Positions 28,930 through 37,245 of a stretch of DNA of 64,000 nt are shown one piece after another; the stretch's first letter is position 1; the number at the start of each line of letters is the position of its first letter. This DNA comes from Bacilli bacterium (lineage in GTDB: Bacteria; Bacillota_I; Bacilli_A; RFN20; CAG-826), in the NCBI GenBank assembly GCA_017470115.1, contig JAFUEZ010000003.1:109064-173063 (forward strand), given 5' to 3'. A program made the translations under genes and the position numbers. The notes under the pieces are model-generated. The model was not told the origin of the DNA. It was given only the letters and a program-made list of their open reading frames with translations, and searched no databases.

Positions 28930-29108
28930 TTAAGAGAGATAAATACTTAAAATTATTAATTTCTGCAAGTAATAATGGATTTCCTAAAGTAATAACCGGT
29001 ATTAGAAGATGTGGTAAGTCCTATTTATTATTGGCAAATTTTTTCTTATTCGACAAAAATATAGAATTCTATAAAAAAAGAGATTATAGCATTTGTGTTA
29101 TACAATAA
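28926..29108 (+). pseudogene. Decayed AAA+ ATPase (DUF4143 type), copy 2
   Basis: A 60-residue frame that begins like a complete ATPase (K-V-I-T-G-I-R-R-C-G-K-S-Y-L-L P-loop) and jumps after about 40 residues to I-E-F-Y-K-K-R-D-Y-S-I-C-V-I-Q, which looks like the C-terminal nuclease block of the same family. It is an internally deleted relic of a protein normally about 400 aa. The EFYKKRD DNA is shared with copy 1 (28894-28916 versus 29063-29085, one mismatch in 23). Confidence 0.6.
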
Positions 29109-29110
29109 TA

Positions 29111-29422
29111 GTGCCTGAATTAAATAATGATATTATTGAATCAATGATTTATATTGTTCGTGGCGAAAAAGTAATGCTTGATTTTGAGCTTGCTCAAATA
29201 TATGGATATGAAGCAACAAGGTATTTTAATAGACAAATAAAAAGCAATATTGAAAGATTTGACGATGAATTTAGATTTCAATTGACATAGGAAGAATTTG
29301 AAGAAATCTTGAAGTGCAAAAATTTCACATCATGTTGGGGTGGTCCAAGAAAACTACCTTATGCTTTTACTGAGCAAGGCATCTATATACTTATGACAGT
29401 ACTTAAAGGTGTTACAAATTAA
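29111..29422 (+). pseudogene. ORF6N-domain DNA-binding protein, broken by a stop codon
   Basis: The frame gives the ORF6N signature (I-Y-I-V-R-G-E-K-V-M-L-D-F-E-L-A-Q-I-Y-G, then I-E-R-F-D-D-E-F-R-F-Q-L-T), a TAG stop at 29288-29290, and continues in the same frame with E-E-F-E-E-I-L, S-C-W-G-G-P-R-K-L-P-Y-A-F-T-E-Q-G, exactly as intact ORF6N proteins do, then ends early at 29422. ORF6N proteins are common in phages and mobile islands. The nonsense codon and lost C-terminus make it a pseudogene. Confidence 0.75.
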
Positions 29423-29461
29423 TAAATAATTCCATTTAGTGATAGTATTTTATATATTTTC

Positions 29462-29536
29462 GATAATAAAACAGCTTTACACATTATCAGTAAAGCGGGT
29501 TTATTTTTATATCGTTCATATGTTGTGTGCTCATTA
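29462..29536 (+). repeat. 75-bp direct repeat, left copy
   Basis: About 70 of 75 bases match 31079-31153. It includes a GATAATAAAACAGC start, an imperfect terminator hairpin (AAAGCGGGTTT) and a TATGTTGTGTGC end. Together the two copies bracket the intact AAA+ ATPase gene. Confidence 0.8.
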
Positions 29537-29751
29537 GAGCAGACTAGATAAGAATGATTTTTAATTTGTAGTGTTCAAATTACAATATAGCGTTTGATTT
29601 TTTGCAAAACCGTTGAATTTCAAATGATAATTTGATAAGGCATTGACAAAATCAATAAATAGAAATAATGGAATAAGAACATAATTTACCTAAAGACTTA
29701 TTGAAATAAGAACACAATTTAGTTACAATGATTATGAAAAGAGGCGACATC

Positions 29752-31083
29752 ATGTTTAAAAGAAAACTTTATCAAGATTTACTATTATGGAAAAATAAGT
29801 ATGCAGGTAAAAGAGCAGTGTTAATCGAAGGCGCCAGACGTGTTGGAAAATCAACCCTTGCTTATAATTTTGCTATTAATGAATATAAAAGTCACATCAT
29901 CATTGACTTTGCCAACACAAGCAAAAATATACTTGAATTGTTTGAAGATATTCATGATTTAGATATATTTTTTATACGCTTGCAAGCAGAAACTGGGGTA
30001 ACACTTTATCAAAGAGATTCTGTTATCATATTTGACGAGGTTCAATTGTTTCCAAAAGCAAGACAAGCAATTAAATATTTAGTCAAAGATGGGCGTTATG
30101 ACTATATAGAAACAGGATCTTTAATATCCATAAAAAAGAATGTTAAAGATATTGTTATTCCATCTGAAGAAATTAAACTTCAAATGAATCCGATGGATTA
30201 TGAAGAATTTTGTGATGCTGTTGGATTTGATTATAATATTATTAAGAAAATATATGAATTGAATAAGCCAATCGGTGATTTAACAAATAGAAAATTAATC
30301 AGAGATTTTAGAATATATATAGCCGTTGGTGGAATGCCCCAAGCAGTAGAAGCATTTATTCAGAAAAAAAACTTTCAAGAGATTGACAACATTAAAAGAG
30401 GAATAATTGAATTATATAAAGATGATTTAAGGAAAATAGATCCTAGTGGAAGATTAGCAAGAATATATGAATCTATTCCTTCCCAACTTGCGGCAAAAAG
30501 AAACAAGTTTTCTTTGAAATCAGCAACAAAAACTTCTAAGACATCAAAAGATGATGAACGTATATTTGATTTATTAGATTCTAAGATTGTTAATATATGC
30601 TATAACACAACAAATGCTTCTATCTCATTAAGTCAAGCTATAGATTCTAAAAAAATGAAATTATATTTATCTGATACAGGTTTATTCGTAACTATGCTTT
30701 TCAATAGTGATAACAACGACCATGAGGATATATATAAAAAATTGTTAAGTAATAAGCTTGAACTAAATTTAGGATATTTATATGAAAATGTGGTTTCACA
30801 ATTGATAGTTGCTAATGGAAGGAAGTTATATTATCACACTTGGCCTAAAGATGGAAGCTCACATAATTATGAAATTGATTTCTTAATAATCAAAAATAAG
30901 AAAGTCATTCCCATCGAAGTAAAATCTGGAAAAATAAAATCACATGATTCAATTGATACATTTTCAAAAAAATATTCAAATATTGTGGGTAATAAATACC
31001 TTATTTCGGCTAAGGATGTTGGCAAAGAAAACGATTTGCTGTTAAAACCATTTTATTTAATTGAGAGAATTATATGTGGATAA
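29752..31083 (+). CDS. AAA+ ATPase with C-terminal DUF4143/PD-(D/E)XK-like domain
   Basis: About 443 aa. P-loop E-G-A-R-R-V-G-K-S-T near residue 30, Walker B V-I-I-F-D-E-V-Q-L-F, sensor-like Y-I-E-T-G-S-L-I-S, and a C-terminal E-I-D-F-L-I-I-K-N-K-K-V-I-P-I-E-V-K-S-G-K block with the D-x(n)-E-x-K nuclease signature. Members of this family are abundant in gut bacteria and their role is unknown. The frame extends to 29728, but AAAAGAGG at 29737-29744 sets the ATG at 29752. Two 17-bp repeats (AATAAGAACAYAATTTA) lie just upstream. Two decayed relatives lie to the left. Confidence 0.85.
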   Translation: MFKRKLYQDLLLWKNKYAGKRAVLIEGARRVGKSTLAYNFAINEYKSHIIIDFANTSKNILELFEDIHDLDIFFIRLQAETGVTLYQRDSVIIFDEVQLFPKARQAIKYLVKDGRYDYIETGSLISIKKNVKDIVIPSEEIKLQMNPMDYEEFCDAVGFDYNIIKKIYELNKPIGDLTNRKLIRDFRIYIAVGGMPQAVEAFIQKKNFQEIDNIKRGIIELYKDDLRKIDPSGRLARIYESIPSQLAAKRNKFSLKSATKTSKTSKDDERIFDLLDSKIVNICYNTTNASISLSQAIDSKKMKLYLSDTGLFVTMLFNSDNNDHEDIYKKLLSNKLELNLGYLYENVVSQLIVANGRKLYYHTWPKDGSSHNYEIDFLIIKNKKVIPIEVKSGKIKSHDSIDTFSKKYSNIVGNKYLISAKDVGKENDLLLKPFYLIERIICG

Positions 31084-31153
31084 TAAAACCGCTTTACACA
31101 TTATCTGTAAAGCGGGTTTATTTTTATATCGTTTTTATGTTGTGTGCTTATTA
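31079..31153 (+). repeat. 75-bp direct repeat, right copy
   Basis: Partner of 29462-29536. It begins inside the last codons of the ATPase gene and contains its terminator, so the left copy is probably the tail of a lost ATPase gene. Confidence 0.8.
31086..31125 (+). terminator. Terminator of the intact AAA+ ATPase
   Basis: AAACCGCTTTACA (31086-31098) pairs with TGTAAAGCGGGTTT (31106-31119), followed by ATTTTTA. Confidence 0.85.
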
Positions 31154-31185
31154 ATTCTTCATTTTTTATATACACAAATAATTAA

Positions 31186-32766
31186 TTAAGCAGTTTCAGG
31201 AAGTCCGATTTCTAGATATCCATCTTCAGAGGTAAGATTTTCACCATGTAATTTAAGTACAAGATTTCCACCTCTTTCTGAAACAGCTTCTTTAATTAAT
31301 GTAGAATGTGAAGATTCATTAATAATTGGTAAGAATTCAAGTGATAAAGTCTTTTCACTAGCATTACAACTAAACCAATCAAAACCAGAAGCAACACCTT
31401 CTAAGAATGTGAAAAGATAATCTGTAATTGCTTCAGAAGGAGTGATGTTTCCATATTTAATTGTGTCAACTTTTAAAGGCAATGAATATGCAACAGGATC
31501 AAGAGCAGTAGTGTCAACATAAAGTTGAGTCTTGTATCCGTTAATTGATAATGTAGCATTAAAAATCATCTTATTATCAAGCATGTTAACGTATAAATCG
31601 CTTAAGGCAACATAATTTGTTTTCTTAGTGCCGTCTTCTTCAATAGTAACAAAGTAACCTGTTCCTAAAAGACCATTTGCACAAAGTTTAGTAGTGAAGT
31701 CTCTTTCATTAACATTAGCGATATGACCTGAAGAAATAAGTTCAGAAATTTCAATTTGATCAAGAATTAAAGAATCGAGTTCTGTTTCTTGATATAAACC
31801 TTCGCCATTATATTCTTCGTTATTAGTGATTCCAATTGAAGTTAAATCTAAAGGTTGAACTTTACTTTGGATTTCATCTGAAACAGCTTTATATCCATTA
31901 ATTAAATAGAGATAAAGGTCTTGAATATCTTGGTTTGTAATAATATTTGCATTTAATAAAGTATCAATTTGATCACTATGTTGAGTTAAATGTAAATCTT
32001 TTTCATATGGAAGATAGACATAATCTTCATTTTCATGAAGCTTTTCAAGTTTTAATCCTAGATTGATACTTGAATCAAAATTAAAATCAAGAAGTTGTTC
32101 GCCAATAATGAGCTCAGCAATATCAGCAAGAATCATAGAATCATCCGAGTGACCCATCTTTTCTTTAACATCGTTAAATAAATCATTAACTTTATATGTA
32201 ATGCTTAAGTTCTTGAGGTCTACATTAATATTGAATCCAGCATTTGCAGCAGCATTATTGATGTCTTGATCCTTGATAAACATATTTGTAATAGAAGTGG
32301 TAAGAGTGCCATCTCCTAAAAGTTTACCAGCACCAAATTTGTTAATTTTGAAATAGAATGCATCATCTCCATCAACAGGAATATAATCAAGCGTTGTTTG
32401 CAAGGTAATTCTTGTATTGAAGAAAGGTGTTTTAACTTCAACATAAAAATCATAATTTGTGCCATCAATTAAAATATAGAATTGTTTCAAATAATCACTA
32501 GCTTGAGTTGGAACATATTCATCTTGTAAGTATTGAAGCAAACCATTGAGTTCTTCTTGAGAAACGCTGAGATTAGCTTTAGCGGTTGTTTGTGTGTTTT
32601 CTAAAGCATAATAAAGTTCCTTATTACCGAATGATTCAAAATCAGTGAATTCGACTCTCTCAACATCAACTGTCGTATCATCAGCAATAAAACCATAAAC
32701 AAGAACAACAGGAGCAGCAATAATAGCTACACCAAAAACCAATAATAGTATCTTAAATATTTTCAT
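31186..32766 (-). CDS. Membrane-anchored extracytoplasmic protein, possibly YpmS/DUF2140-like
   Basis: 526 aa with one N-terminal TM (about 5-27) and a large outside part. Two regions share a pattern: an S-x-E-E-L-N-G-L-L-Q-Y-L helix then strands ending in F-K-I-N-K-F-G-A-G-K-L, and a second strand-rich unit ending in L-K-V-D-T-I-K-Y-G-N-I. This recalls YpmS/DUF2140 proteins, but the match is by eye and weak; the protein is more than twice their length. TATAAT lies 6 bp before the ATG on this strand with no Shine-Dalgarno, suggesting a leaderless message. Function unknown. Confidence 0.7.
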   Translation of the reverse strand: MKIFKILLLVFGVAIIAAPVVLVYGFIADDTTVDVERVEFTDFESFGNKELYYALENTQTTAKANLSVSQEELNGLLQYLQDEYVPTQASDYLKQFYILIDGTNYDFYVEVKTPFFNTRITLQTTLDYIPVDGDDAFYFKINKFGAGKLLGDGTLTTSITNMFIKDQDINNAAANAGFNINVDLKNLSITYKVNDLFNDVKEKMGHSDDSMILADIAELIIGEQLLDFNFDSSINLGLKLEKLHENEDYVYLPYEKDLHLTQHSDQIDTLLNANIITNQDIQDLYLYLINGYKAVSDEIQSKVQPLDLTSIGITNNEEYNGEGLYQETELDSLILDQIEISELISSGHIANVNERDFTTKLCANGLLGTGYFVTIEEDGTKKTNYVALSDLYVNMLDNKMIFNATLSINGYKTQLYVDTTALDPVAYSLPLKVDTIKYGNITPSEAITDYLFTFLEGVASGFDWFSCNASEKTLSLEFLPIINESSHSTLIKEAVSERGGNLVLKLHGENLTSEDGYLEIGLPETA

Positions 32767-32869
32767 AATTTTATTATACTATAAAATTAAACTATTTAAA
32801 GAATTTTAAAGCGTGATTAAACATTCATTATAAATTCTTCATTATTTAGGTTTTTAAAGCCATAATAAA

Positions 32870-32885
32870 TGTGATTTGAATCACA
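32870..32885. promoter_or_regulatory. CRP-like palindrome, copy 2
   Basis: TGTGATTTGAATCACA; the 14-bp core is 32871-32884. AAAAACCTTACAAAAC begins at 32896, 12 nt after the core end, and pairs with a later AGGTTTTT to make a nested hairpin. It lies about 105 bp upstream of the divergent gene at 32766. Confidence 0.55.
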
Positions 32886-33018
32886 GTTTTAAATTAAAAA
32901 CCTTACAAAACTCGAATATTTTTCTAAAATTCGTTTAAATCTGATAGGTTTTTGCTTTATATATAAAAGAATAATTAAGTAATAAATATAAAAGGTTGTA
33001 TTATATTTATATAAATAA

Positions 33019-33087
33019 AAAGCTAAAGATTCTGCTGAAAAACAATTAGAAGAAAAAAAGGAGCCTAAAGAAGAAGTTCAAGAATAA
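33019..33087 (+). pseudogene. C-terminal coding remnant
   Basis: An open frame of 22 codons with no start, reading a Lys/Glu-rich tail (A-E-K-Q-L-E-E-K-K-E-P-K-E-E-V-Q-E) that ends in TAA. It resembles the acidic/basic tails of membrane proteins such as the one at 18046. Parent gene unknown. Confidence 0.25.
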
Positions 33088-33412
33088 TTGAACATTCAAA
33101 CGCTCAAATTGAGTCATAAATTTTGCTTTAAAGTGTCAAATTAATCAAAATTTTGAAACATTTCATTTAAAATATTGATATTTTGATACAAATATTGATA
33201 AAACTAACTAAAAATTTGCATTAATTATTTCTATTTGCTAACATATATGCACGAAGAAGACAAAAGCTCATAATCGTTTCGCTATTAACTCTATCTTTAA
33301 TATCTGAATTATGGTTATGAACAATCTTAATTGATTGTTATATAATACGACACGAATGGCATTAGACAGTTTTCGCGGTCAATTAAGTATTCTCCCATGT
33401 CTTCTTTTAAAT

Positions 33413-33447
33413 AAAAAGGGCCAATCTCGTTCTGAGTTGGTCCTTAT
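33413..33447 (-). terminator. Terminator of hypB
   Basis: On the minus strand GGACCAA pairs with TTGGCCC (one wobble), followed by TTTTT. Confidence 0.7.
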
Positions 33448-33464
33448 TGTTTACTCAAATTAAA

Positions 33465-34136
33465 TTATTTAATCCAGGCTGCGACTTCTTTATCTAAATA
33501 TTCAACAACTTTATCAATTCCTTCACCTGTTTTTGCTGATATTGGAACAATGGTTGCGTTTGGATTTCTCATATGAATGAATTCCTTAACTTTATCCATA
33601 TCGAAATCAAAATAAGGCATTACATCGATTTTGTTTATCATAACTAAATCACAAACTTGGAACATAAGAGGATATTTTAGTGGTTTATCGTGTCCTTCTG
33701 GTACACTTAAAATTACAGCTGATTTAACGGCGCCTGTATCAAATTCTGCAGGGCAGACTAGATTTCCTACATTTTCTAATATAAGAAGATCAATGTCTTT
33801 AGCATCTAATCCATCAATGCCGATTTCAGTCATTTCTGCATCAAGATGGCACATTCCTCCTGTATGGAGTTGAACAGATTTAACTCCAGTTTTTTCTGCA
33901 ATTTTAATTGCATCAACATCTCCATCAATATCAGCTTCCATAACGCCAATTCTATATTTATCTTTAAGTCTATTGATAACTTGAATTAAAGTGGTGGTTT
34001 TTCCGCTTCCAGGAGACGACATTAAATTAAGTAAATATATTTTCTTTTCTTTTAACTTTTTTCTTAATTTATCAGCATCAATTTCATTTGCGTCAAATAT
34101 ACTCTTTTTTATTTCAATAGTTCTAATTTTTTCCAT
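33465..34136 (-). CDS. hypB: Nickel-insertion GTPase HypB
   Basis: 223 aa G3E-family GTPase that helps load nickel into [NiFe]-hydrogenase with HypA. Visible: P-loop M-S-S-P-G-S-G-K-T-T, switch/metal region G-G-M-C-H-L-D-A, E-N-V-G-N-L-V-C-P-A-E-F-D, V-P-E-G-H-D-K-P-L-K-Y-P and the N-K-I-D base-recognition motif. The N-terminal C-x-x-C-G-C and His-rich nickel-storage segments are absent. No HypA, hydrogenase or urease genes are in the window, so its client enzyme is elsewhere or missing. Monocistronic, with its own terminator. Confidence 0.92.
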   Translation of the reverse strand: MEKIRTIEIKKSIFDANEIDADKLRKKLKEKKIYLLNLMSSPGSGKTTTLIQVINRLKDKYRIGVMEADIDGDVDAIKIAEKTGVKSVQLHTGGMCHLDAEMTEIGIDGLDAKDIDLLILENVGNLVCPAEFDTGAVKSAVILSVPEGHDKPLKYPLMFQVCDLVMINKIDVMPYFDFDMDKVKEFIHMRNPNATIVPISAKTGEGIDKVVEYLDKEVAAWIK

Positions 34137-34283
34137 ATCTTTAACCTCATGAATAATTATACATATTTAAGGATAGAAATGCATACTATTGCACTTACTA
34201 AATTTTTGATATTACCTCATCTAGTTTTAAAAACTATTTACATTAATCGTTCTTTAATCTATGATTAACTCTGGAGGCAAGAT

Positions 34284-35171
34284 ATGCAAAATTTCGTAGT
34301 AAGTTGTTGTTCAGCGGTAGACTTGACGTTAGATTACATCAACTCAAGAGACATCAAATGTTGTTACATGCACTATTTTATAGATGGCGTAGAATATGAA
34401 GATGATTTGGGAAAAACGATTAGTTATGAAGATTTTTATACAAGAATGGATAATGGCGCAGTAACAAAAACAAGTCAATTAAATGCCGAAACCTATGTAG
34501 AGCATTTTAAAAAACTCTTAGATGAAGGAAAAAACATAATTCATTTATGTTTATCTAGTGGATTAAGTGGCACAATCAATAGTGCATTAATCGCTAAAGA
34601 AGAATTAGAAAAAGAATATCCAAATCAAAAGATTGCAATTATCGATTCACTAGCTGCAAGCAGTGGATTTGGCTTACTTGTTGATGATCTTTGTGATTTA
34701 AGAGATGAGGGCGTTTCTTTTGAAGAAGCTGTCAAAACAATTGAAGAAACAAAATTAAACATTAGACATTGGTTCTTCTCAACAACTCTTAAGTTCTATG
34801 TTAGAGGTGGAAGAGTTTCAAGATTATCAGGAGCAATCGGTAATATCTTACATATTTGTCCATTATTAGATGTATCCAACGAAGGCAAATTACTTGTTAG
34901 AGAAAAAGTTATTTCAAAAAAGAAAGTCATCAAGAAAATTGCTGAAAAGATGGTTGAAGATAGCGATGGTGGAGTAAATTATTCAGGCAAATGCTTTATG
35001 TCAAATTCAGGATGTAAAGAAGACGCTCTAAAAGTAATTGCATTAATTGAAGAAGAAATTCCTGCAATGAAGGGCAAAATCAAGCTATTTGATATTGGTA
35101 CAATTATTGGAGCTCATAGTGGAAGAGGTACTGTTGCGCTATTCTACCACGGTTCAAAAAGAATTAAGTAA
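34284..35171 (+). CDS. DegV-family fatty-acid-binding protein
   Basis: 295 aa with the DegV pattern: an early S-C-C-S-A-V-D-L and Y-E-D-D, T-S-Q-L-N-A-E, C-L-S-S-G-L-S-G-T-I-N-S-A, I-D-S-L-A-A-S-S-G-F-G, and L-K-F-Y-V-R-G-G-R-V-S-R-L-S-G. DegV/FakB proteins hold a fatty acid for phosphorylation by FakA; no FakA is in the window. RBS CTGGAGG (34271-34277). Monocistronic, ended by a hairpin. Confidence 0.92.
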   Translation: MQNFVVSCCSAVDLTLDYINSRDIKCCYMHYFIDGVEYEDDLGKTISYEDFYTRMDNGAVTKTSQLNAETYVEHFKKLLDEGKNIIHLCLSSGLSGTINSALIAKEELEKEYPNQKIAIIDSLAASSGFGLLVDDLCDLRDEGVSFEEAVKTIEETKLNIRHWFFSTTLKFYVRGGRVSRLSGAIGNILHICPLLDVSNEGKLLVREKVISKKKVIKKIAEKMVEDSDGGVNYSGKCFMSNSGCKEDALKVIALIEEEIPAMKGKIKLFDIGTIIGAHSGRGTVALFYHGSKRIK

Positions 35172-35178
35172 ATCATAG

Positions 35179-35206
35179 AAGTCTGCGTTGCAGACTTTTA
35201 TTTTGT
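35179..35206 (+). terminator. Terminator of the DegV gene
   Basis: AAGTCTGC (35179-35186) pairs with GCAGACTT (35190-35197), followed by TTATTTTG. Confidence 0.85.
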
Positions 35207-35271
35207 TTATATGCAAATTTAATATATTAGATATTATGCTTTGAGTTTATGATATATTTATTAAGTTAATT

Positions 35272-35907
35272 ATGGAGCGGCATATCCTTTTAGAAATTAT
35301 TTTACTTGGTATTGGCTTATCAGCTGATGCCTTTTCTGTTGCTTTAACTGATGGATTAACTTATATAGATATAAATAAGAAGAAATCTTTATTTATTGCT
35401 TTAACTTTTGGAGTATTACAGGCACTCATGCCACTCGCTGGTTTTTGGCTTGTAGAAATAGTCGAAATTATATTTGGTGAAGTAATAGGCGCTAAAGCTG
35501 GAGAGATTGTATCACAAGTTGTTGTCTGGCTTGCTTTTGCTTTGCTCTTGTTTATTGGTTTTAAAATGTTAATTGAATCAATTATAGAGATGAGAAAGAA
35601 AGTTGAAGAAAAGCAACAAAGACATTTTAGTGTTAAAGAAGTAATCATATATGGGTTTGCTACAGCAATTGATGCTTTAGCAGCAGGAGTTGCTTGTCAT
35701 GCAGGTTTATCATCAACAATTACCATTTGGTTACATGTTTCTATTATTCTAGTTTTAACTTTTTCTATCTCTCTAGTTGGTTTATTTTTAGGTAAGCAAA
35801 TAATGAGATTACTTAAAGGAAAATATGAGATATCAGGAATTATTGGTGGCATCATTTTAATATTGCTAGCTATTTGGGTAGTGGTATCTCATTACATTGG
35901 TTTATAA
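35272..35907 (+). CDS. mntP: Manganese efflux pump MntP
   Basis: 211 aa with six predicted TM helices in two repeats. Each repeat carries its conserved Asp motif: L-S-A-D-A-F-S-V in the first and A-I-D-A-L-A-A-G-V in the second, as in the MntP/DUF204 family that exports Mn(II). The central loop is basic. No yybP-ykoY (manganese) riboswitch was seen in the 100 bp upstream. Downstream lies CRP-like palindrome copy 3. Confidence 0.9.
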   Translation: MERHILLEIILLGIGLSADAFSVALTDGLTYIDINKKKSLFIALTFGVLQALMPLAGFWLVEIVEIIFGEVIGAKAGEIVSQVVVWLAFALLLFIGFKMLIESIIEMRKKVEEKQQRHFSVKEVIIYGFATAIDALAAGVACHAGLSSTITIWLHVSIILVLTFSISLVGLFLGKQIMRLLKGKYEISGIIGGIILILLAIWVVVSHYIGL

Positions 35908-35926
35908 TTTAAAATATTTATTTATG

Positions 35927-35942
35927 TGTGATTTAAATCACA
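35927..35942. promoter_or_regulatory. CRP-like palindrome, copy 3
   Basis: TGTGATTTAAATCACA, a full match to TGTGA-N6-TCACA (core 35928-35941). AAAAACCCTTCAAAAT begins at 35953, again 12 nt after the core end. It lies between mntP and the lipoprotein gene at 36124. Confidence 0.6.
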
Positions 35943-36123
35943 TCAAATAAGCAAAAACCCTTCAAAATCCTAATATTTTCATTTAATTTGAATCGTTTTT
36001 ACTTGATCAAAAGCAATAATTATTAATTTCATTAATTCAAATGTTTGTTTCAAAAAATAATATTTTTTGCCTTATTTTGATAAATACATGTATTATTAAA
36101 ATATAAGTAAGGAGGTGGAATTA

Positions 36124-36771
36124 ATGAAAAAGAAAGTTTTATTACTAATTCCAACAATGTTCGTTTTAGCTTCTTGTAGCCTTTTTGATATGTTTAGTGG
36201 AAAAGGTGGAGAAGATCAAAAACAAGACGCAAGCAAAATTTATTTAAAAACAGAAATTAACGTAACTGGTCAAGAAGTTCAAGAAGCAGCTTTCAGAGAA
36301 GCTATTCCTGAATATCCAACAATTTCTCCAGAAACAAAAGGTTACAATTATTGTACTGTTAGCTATTCAGTAGCTAGAAACAATGGAGCAGATGCTAGAC
36401 CAGGCCATCCAGGATTTATTTTACAAGGTGATGATACATGGTTCTGGAAAATCGATCAAAAAGGTGATGGGATATATGCAAATGGTCCTGAAGCAATCAA
36501 TAGAACTGCAGCTGAACTTGTAGCAGCAGATCCAGTTAGCGGAGATACTCGTGAATGTAAATTTATCATTGGCCAAGAAGAGTATTATTTCGCTTCGCGT
36601 TCTACTCAATCAATTGGCAAAACAATGCATTATCGCCGCTATGAATATAAATTCAATAAATGGGGTGATGTAGTTGCAGCTGTTTCTTATGAAGGCCACA
36701 TTACTGATGAATTAAGTTCAGAAGATTCTTATCACGTTTATACAGTTGCTTTTTCAATCAAACAAAGCTAA
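36124..36771 (+). CDS. Lipoprotein of unknown function
   Basis: 215 aa. Lipoprotein signal with lipobox L-A-S-C (Cys18), an acidic/Gly linker, then a soluble domain rich in beta structure (Y-C-T-V-S-Y-S-V-A-R, H-Y-R-R-Y-E-Y-K-F-N-K-W-G-D-V-V-A-A-V-S-Y-E-G). The ribosome binding site TAAGGAGGT (36108-36116) fixes the ATG at 36124; an in-frame GTG at 36115 lies inside that site. It shares its general design (lipobox, then conditionally charged stalk, then beta-rich domain) with the lipoprotein at 37989, but no clear sequence identity was seen. Function unknown. Confidence 0.75.
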   Translation: MKKKVLLLIPTMFVLASCSLFDMFSGKGGEDQKQDASKIYLKTEINVTGQEVQEAAFREAIPEYPTISPETKGYNYCTVSYSVARNNGADARPGHPGFILQGDDTWFWKIDQKGDGIYANGPEAINRTAAELVAADPVSGDTRECKFIIGQEEYYFASRSTQSIGKTMHYRRYEYKFNKWGDVVAAVSYEGHITDELSSEDSYHVYTVAFSIKQS

Positions 36772-36845
36772 TTATTTATTTAATGACTATTTATTTTCTA
36801 GTGAATACATCAATGCATTTGTTTTAAAATGTAAAATGAATAGAT

Positions 36846-37034
36846 ATGGAAAACAAAAACTTCGATTATATAGTTAAAAAATTGCACGAAAAAGGATTCA
36901 ACGATGATCAAGCCATCATATTTGTTAGAGACAATTTTGATAATGGAAATTTTACTGTTAATGATTATGAAGAATCTTTATGCTTTTTAGGTTATGCGTT
37001 TTTTAACTATATGATGGGAGGAAAGATGTTTTAG
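36846..37034 (+). CDS. Small hypothetical protein, 62 aa
   Basis: Not recognised. Helical N-terminal part (Y-I-V-K-K-L-H-E-K-G-F-N-D-D-Q-A-I-I-F-V) and a second hydrophobic stretch near the C-terminus (C-F-L-G-Y-A-F-F-N-Y-M-M-G-G). No clear ribosome binding site. Codon use is ordinary, but it could be a relic; moderate to low confidence. Confidence 0.4.
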   Translation: MENKNFDYIVKKLHEKGFNDDQAIIFVRDNFDNGNFTVNDYEESLCFLGYAFFNYMMGGKMF

Positions 37035-37192
37035 TTCTAGAAAAATTCTTACCTCAACAAAAAACAAATCCCCCTTATGGCAGTAACGATAGCGAGGGTA
37101 AATTTGCAAATATTAATAACTTTATGAATTCTAATATGGTTTCTTTTTATTTTGTTAACAACAACGAATAAACAATTTAAATACAATAGTTA

Positions 37193-37221
37193 TTGACGTA
37201 CAATAAATTGTACGTTATAAT
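37193..37221 (+). promoter_or_regulatory. Toxin-antitoxin promoter with operator in the spacer
   Basis: TTGACG (37193-37198) and TATAAT (37216-37221) with a 17-bp spacer. A perfect 20-bp dyad ACGTACAATAAATTGTACGT (37196-37215) fills the spacer, which is the classic place for autorepression by a YefM/YoeB complex. Confidence 0.85.
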
Positions 37222-37245
37222 TTGTATAGCTAAGGAGGGTTTCAT

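Larger units (their letters stand above)
32767..33464. other. 700-bp intergenic region with palindrome, gene remnant and possible structured RNA
   Basis: Holds the CRP-like palindrome copy 2, a 22-codon coding remnant (33019-33087), a region with end-to-end complementarity (GAAGAAGAC near 33253 and GTCTTCTT near 33399) and the hypB terminator. No intact gene is visible. Confidence 0.5.
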
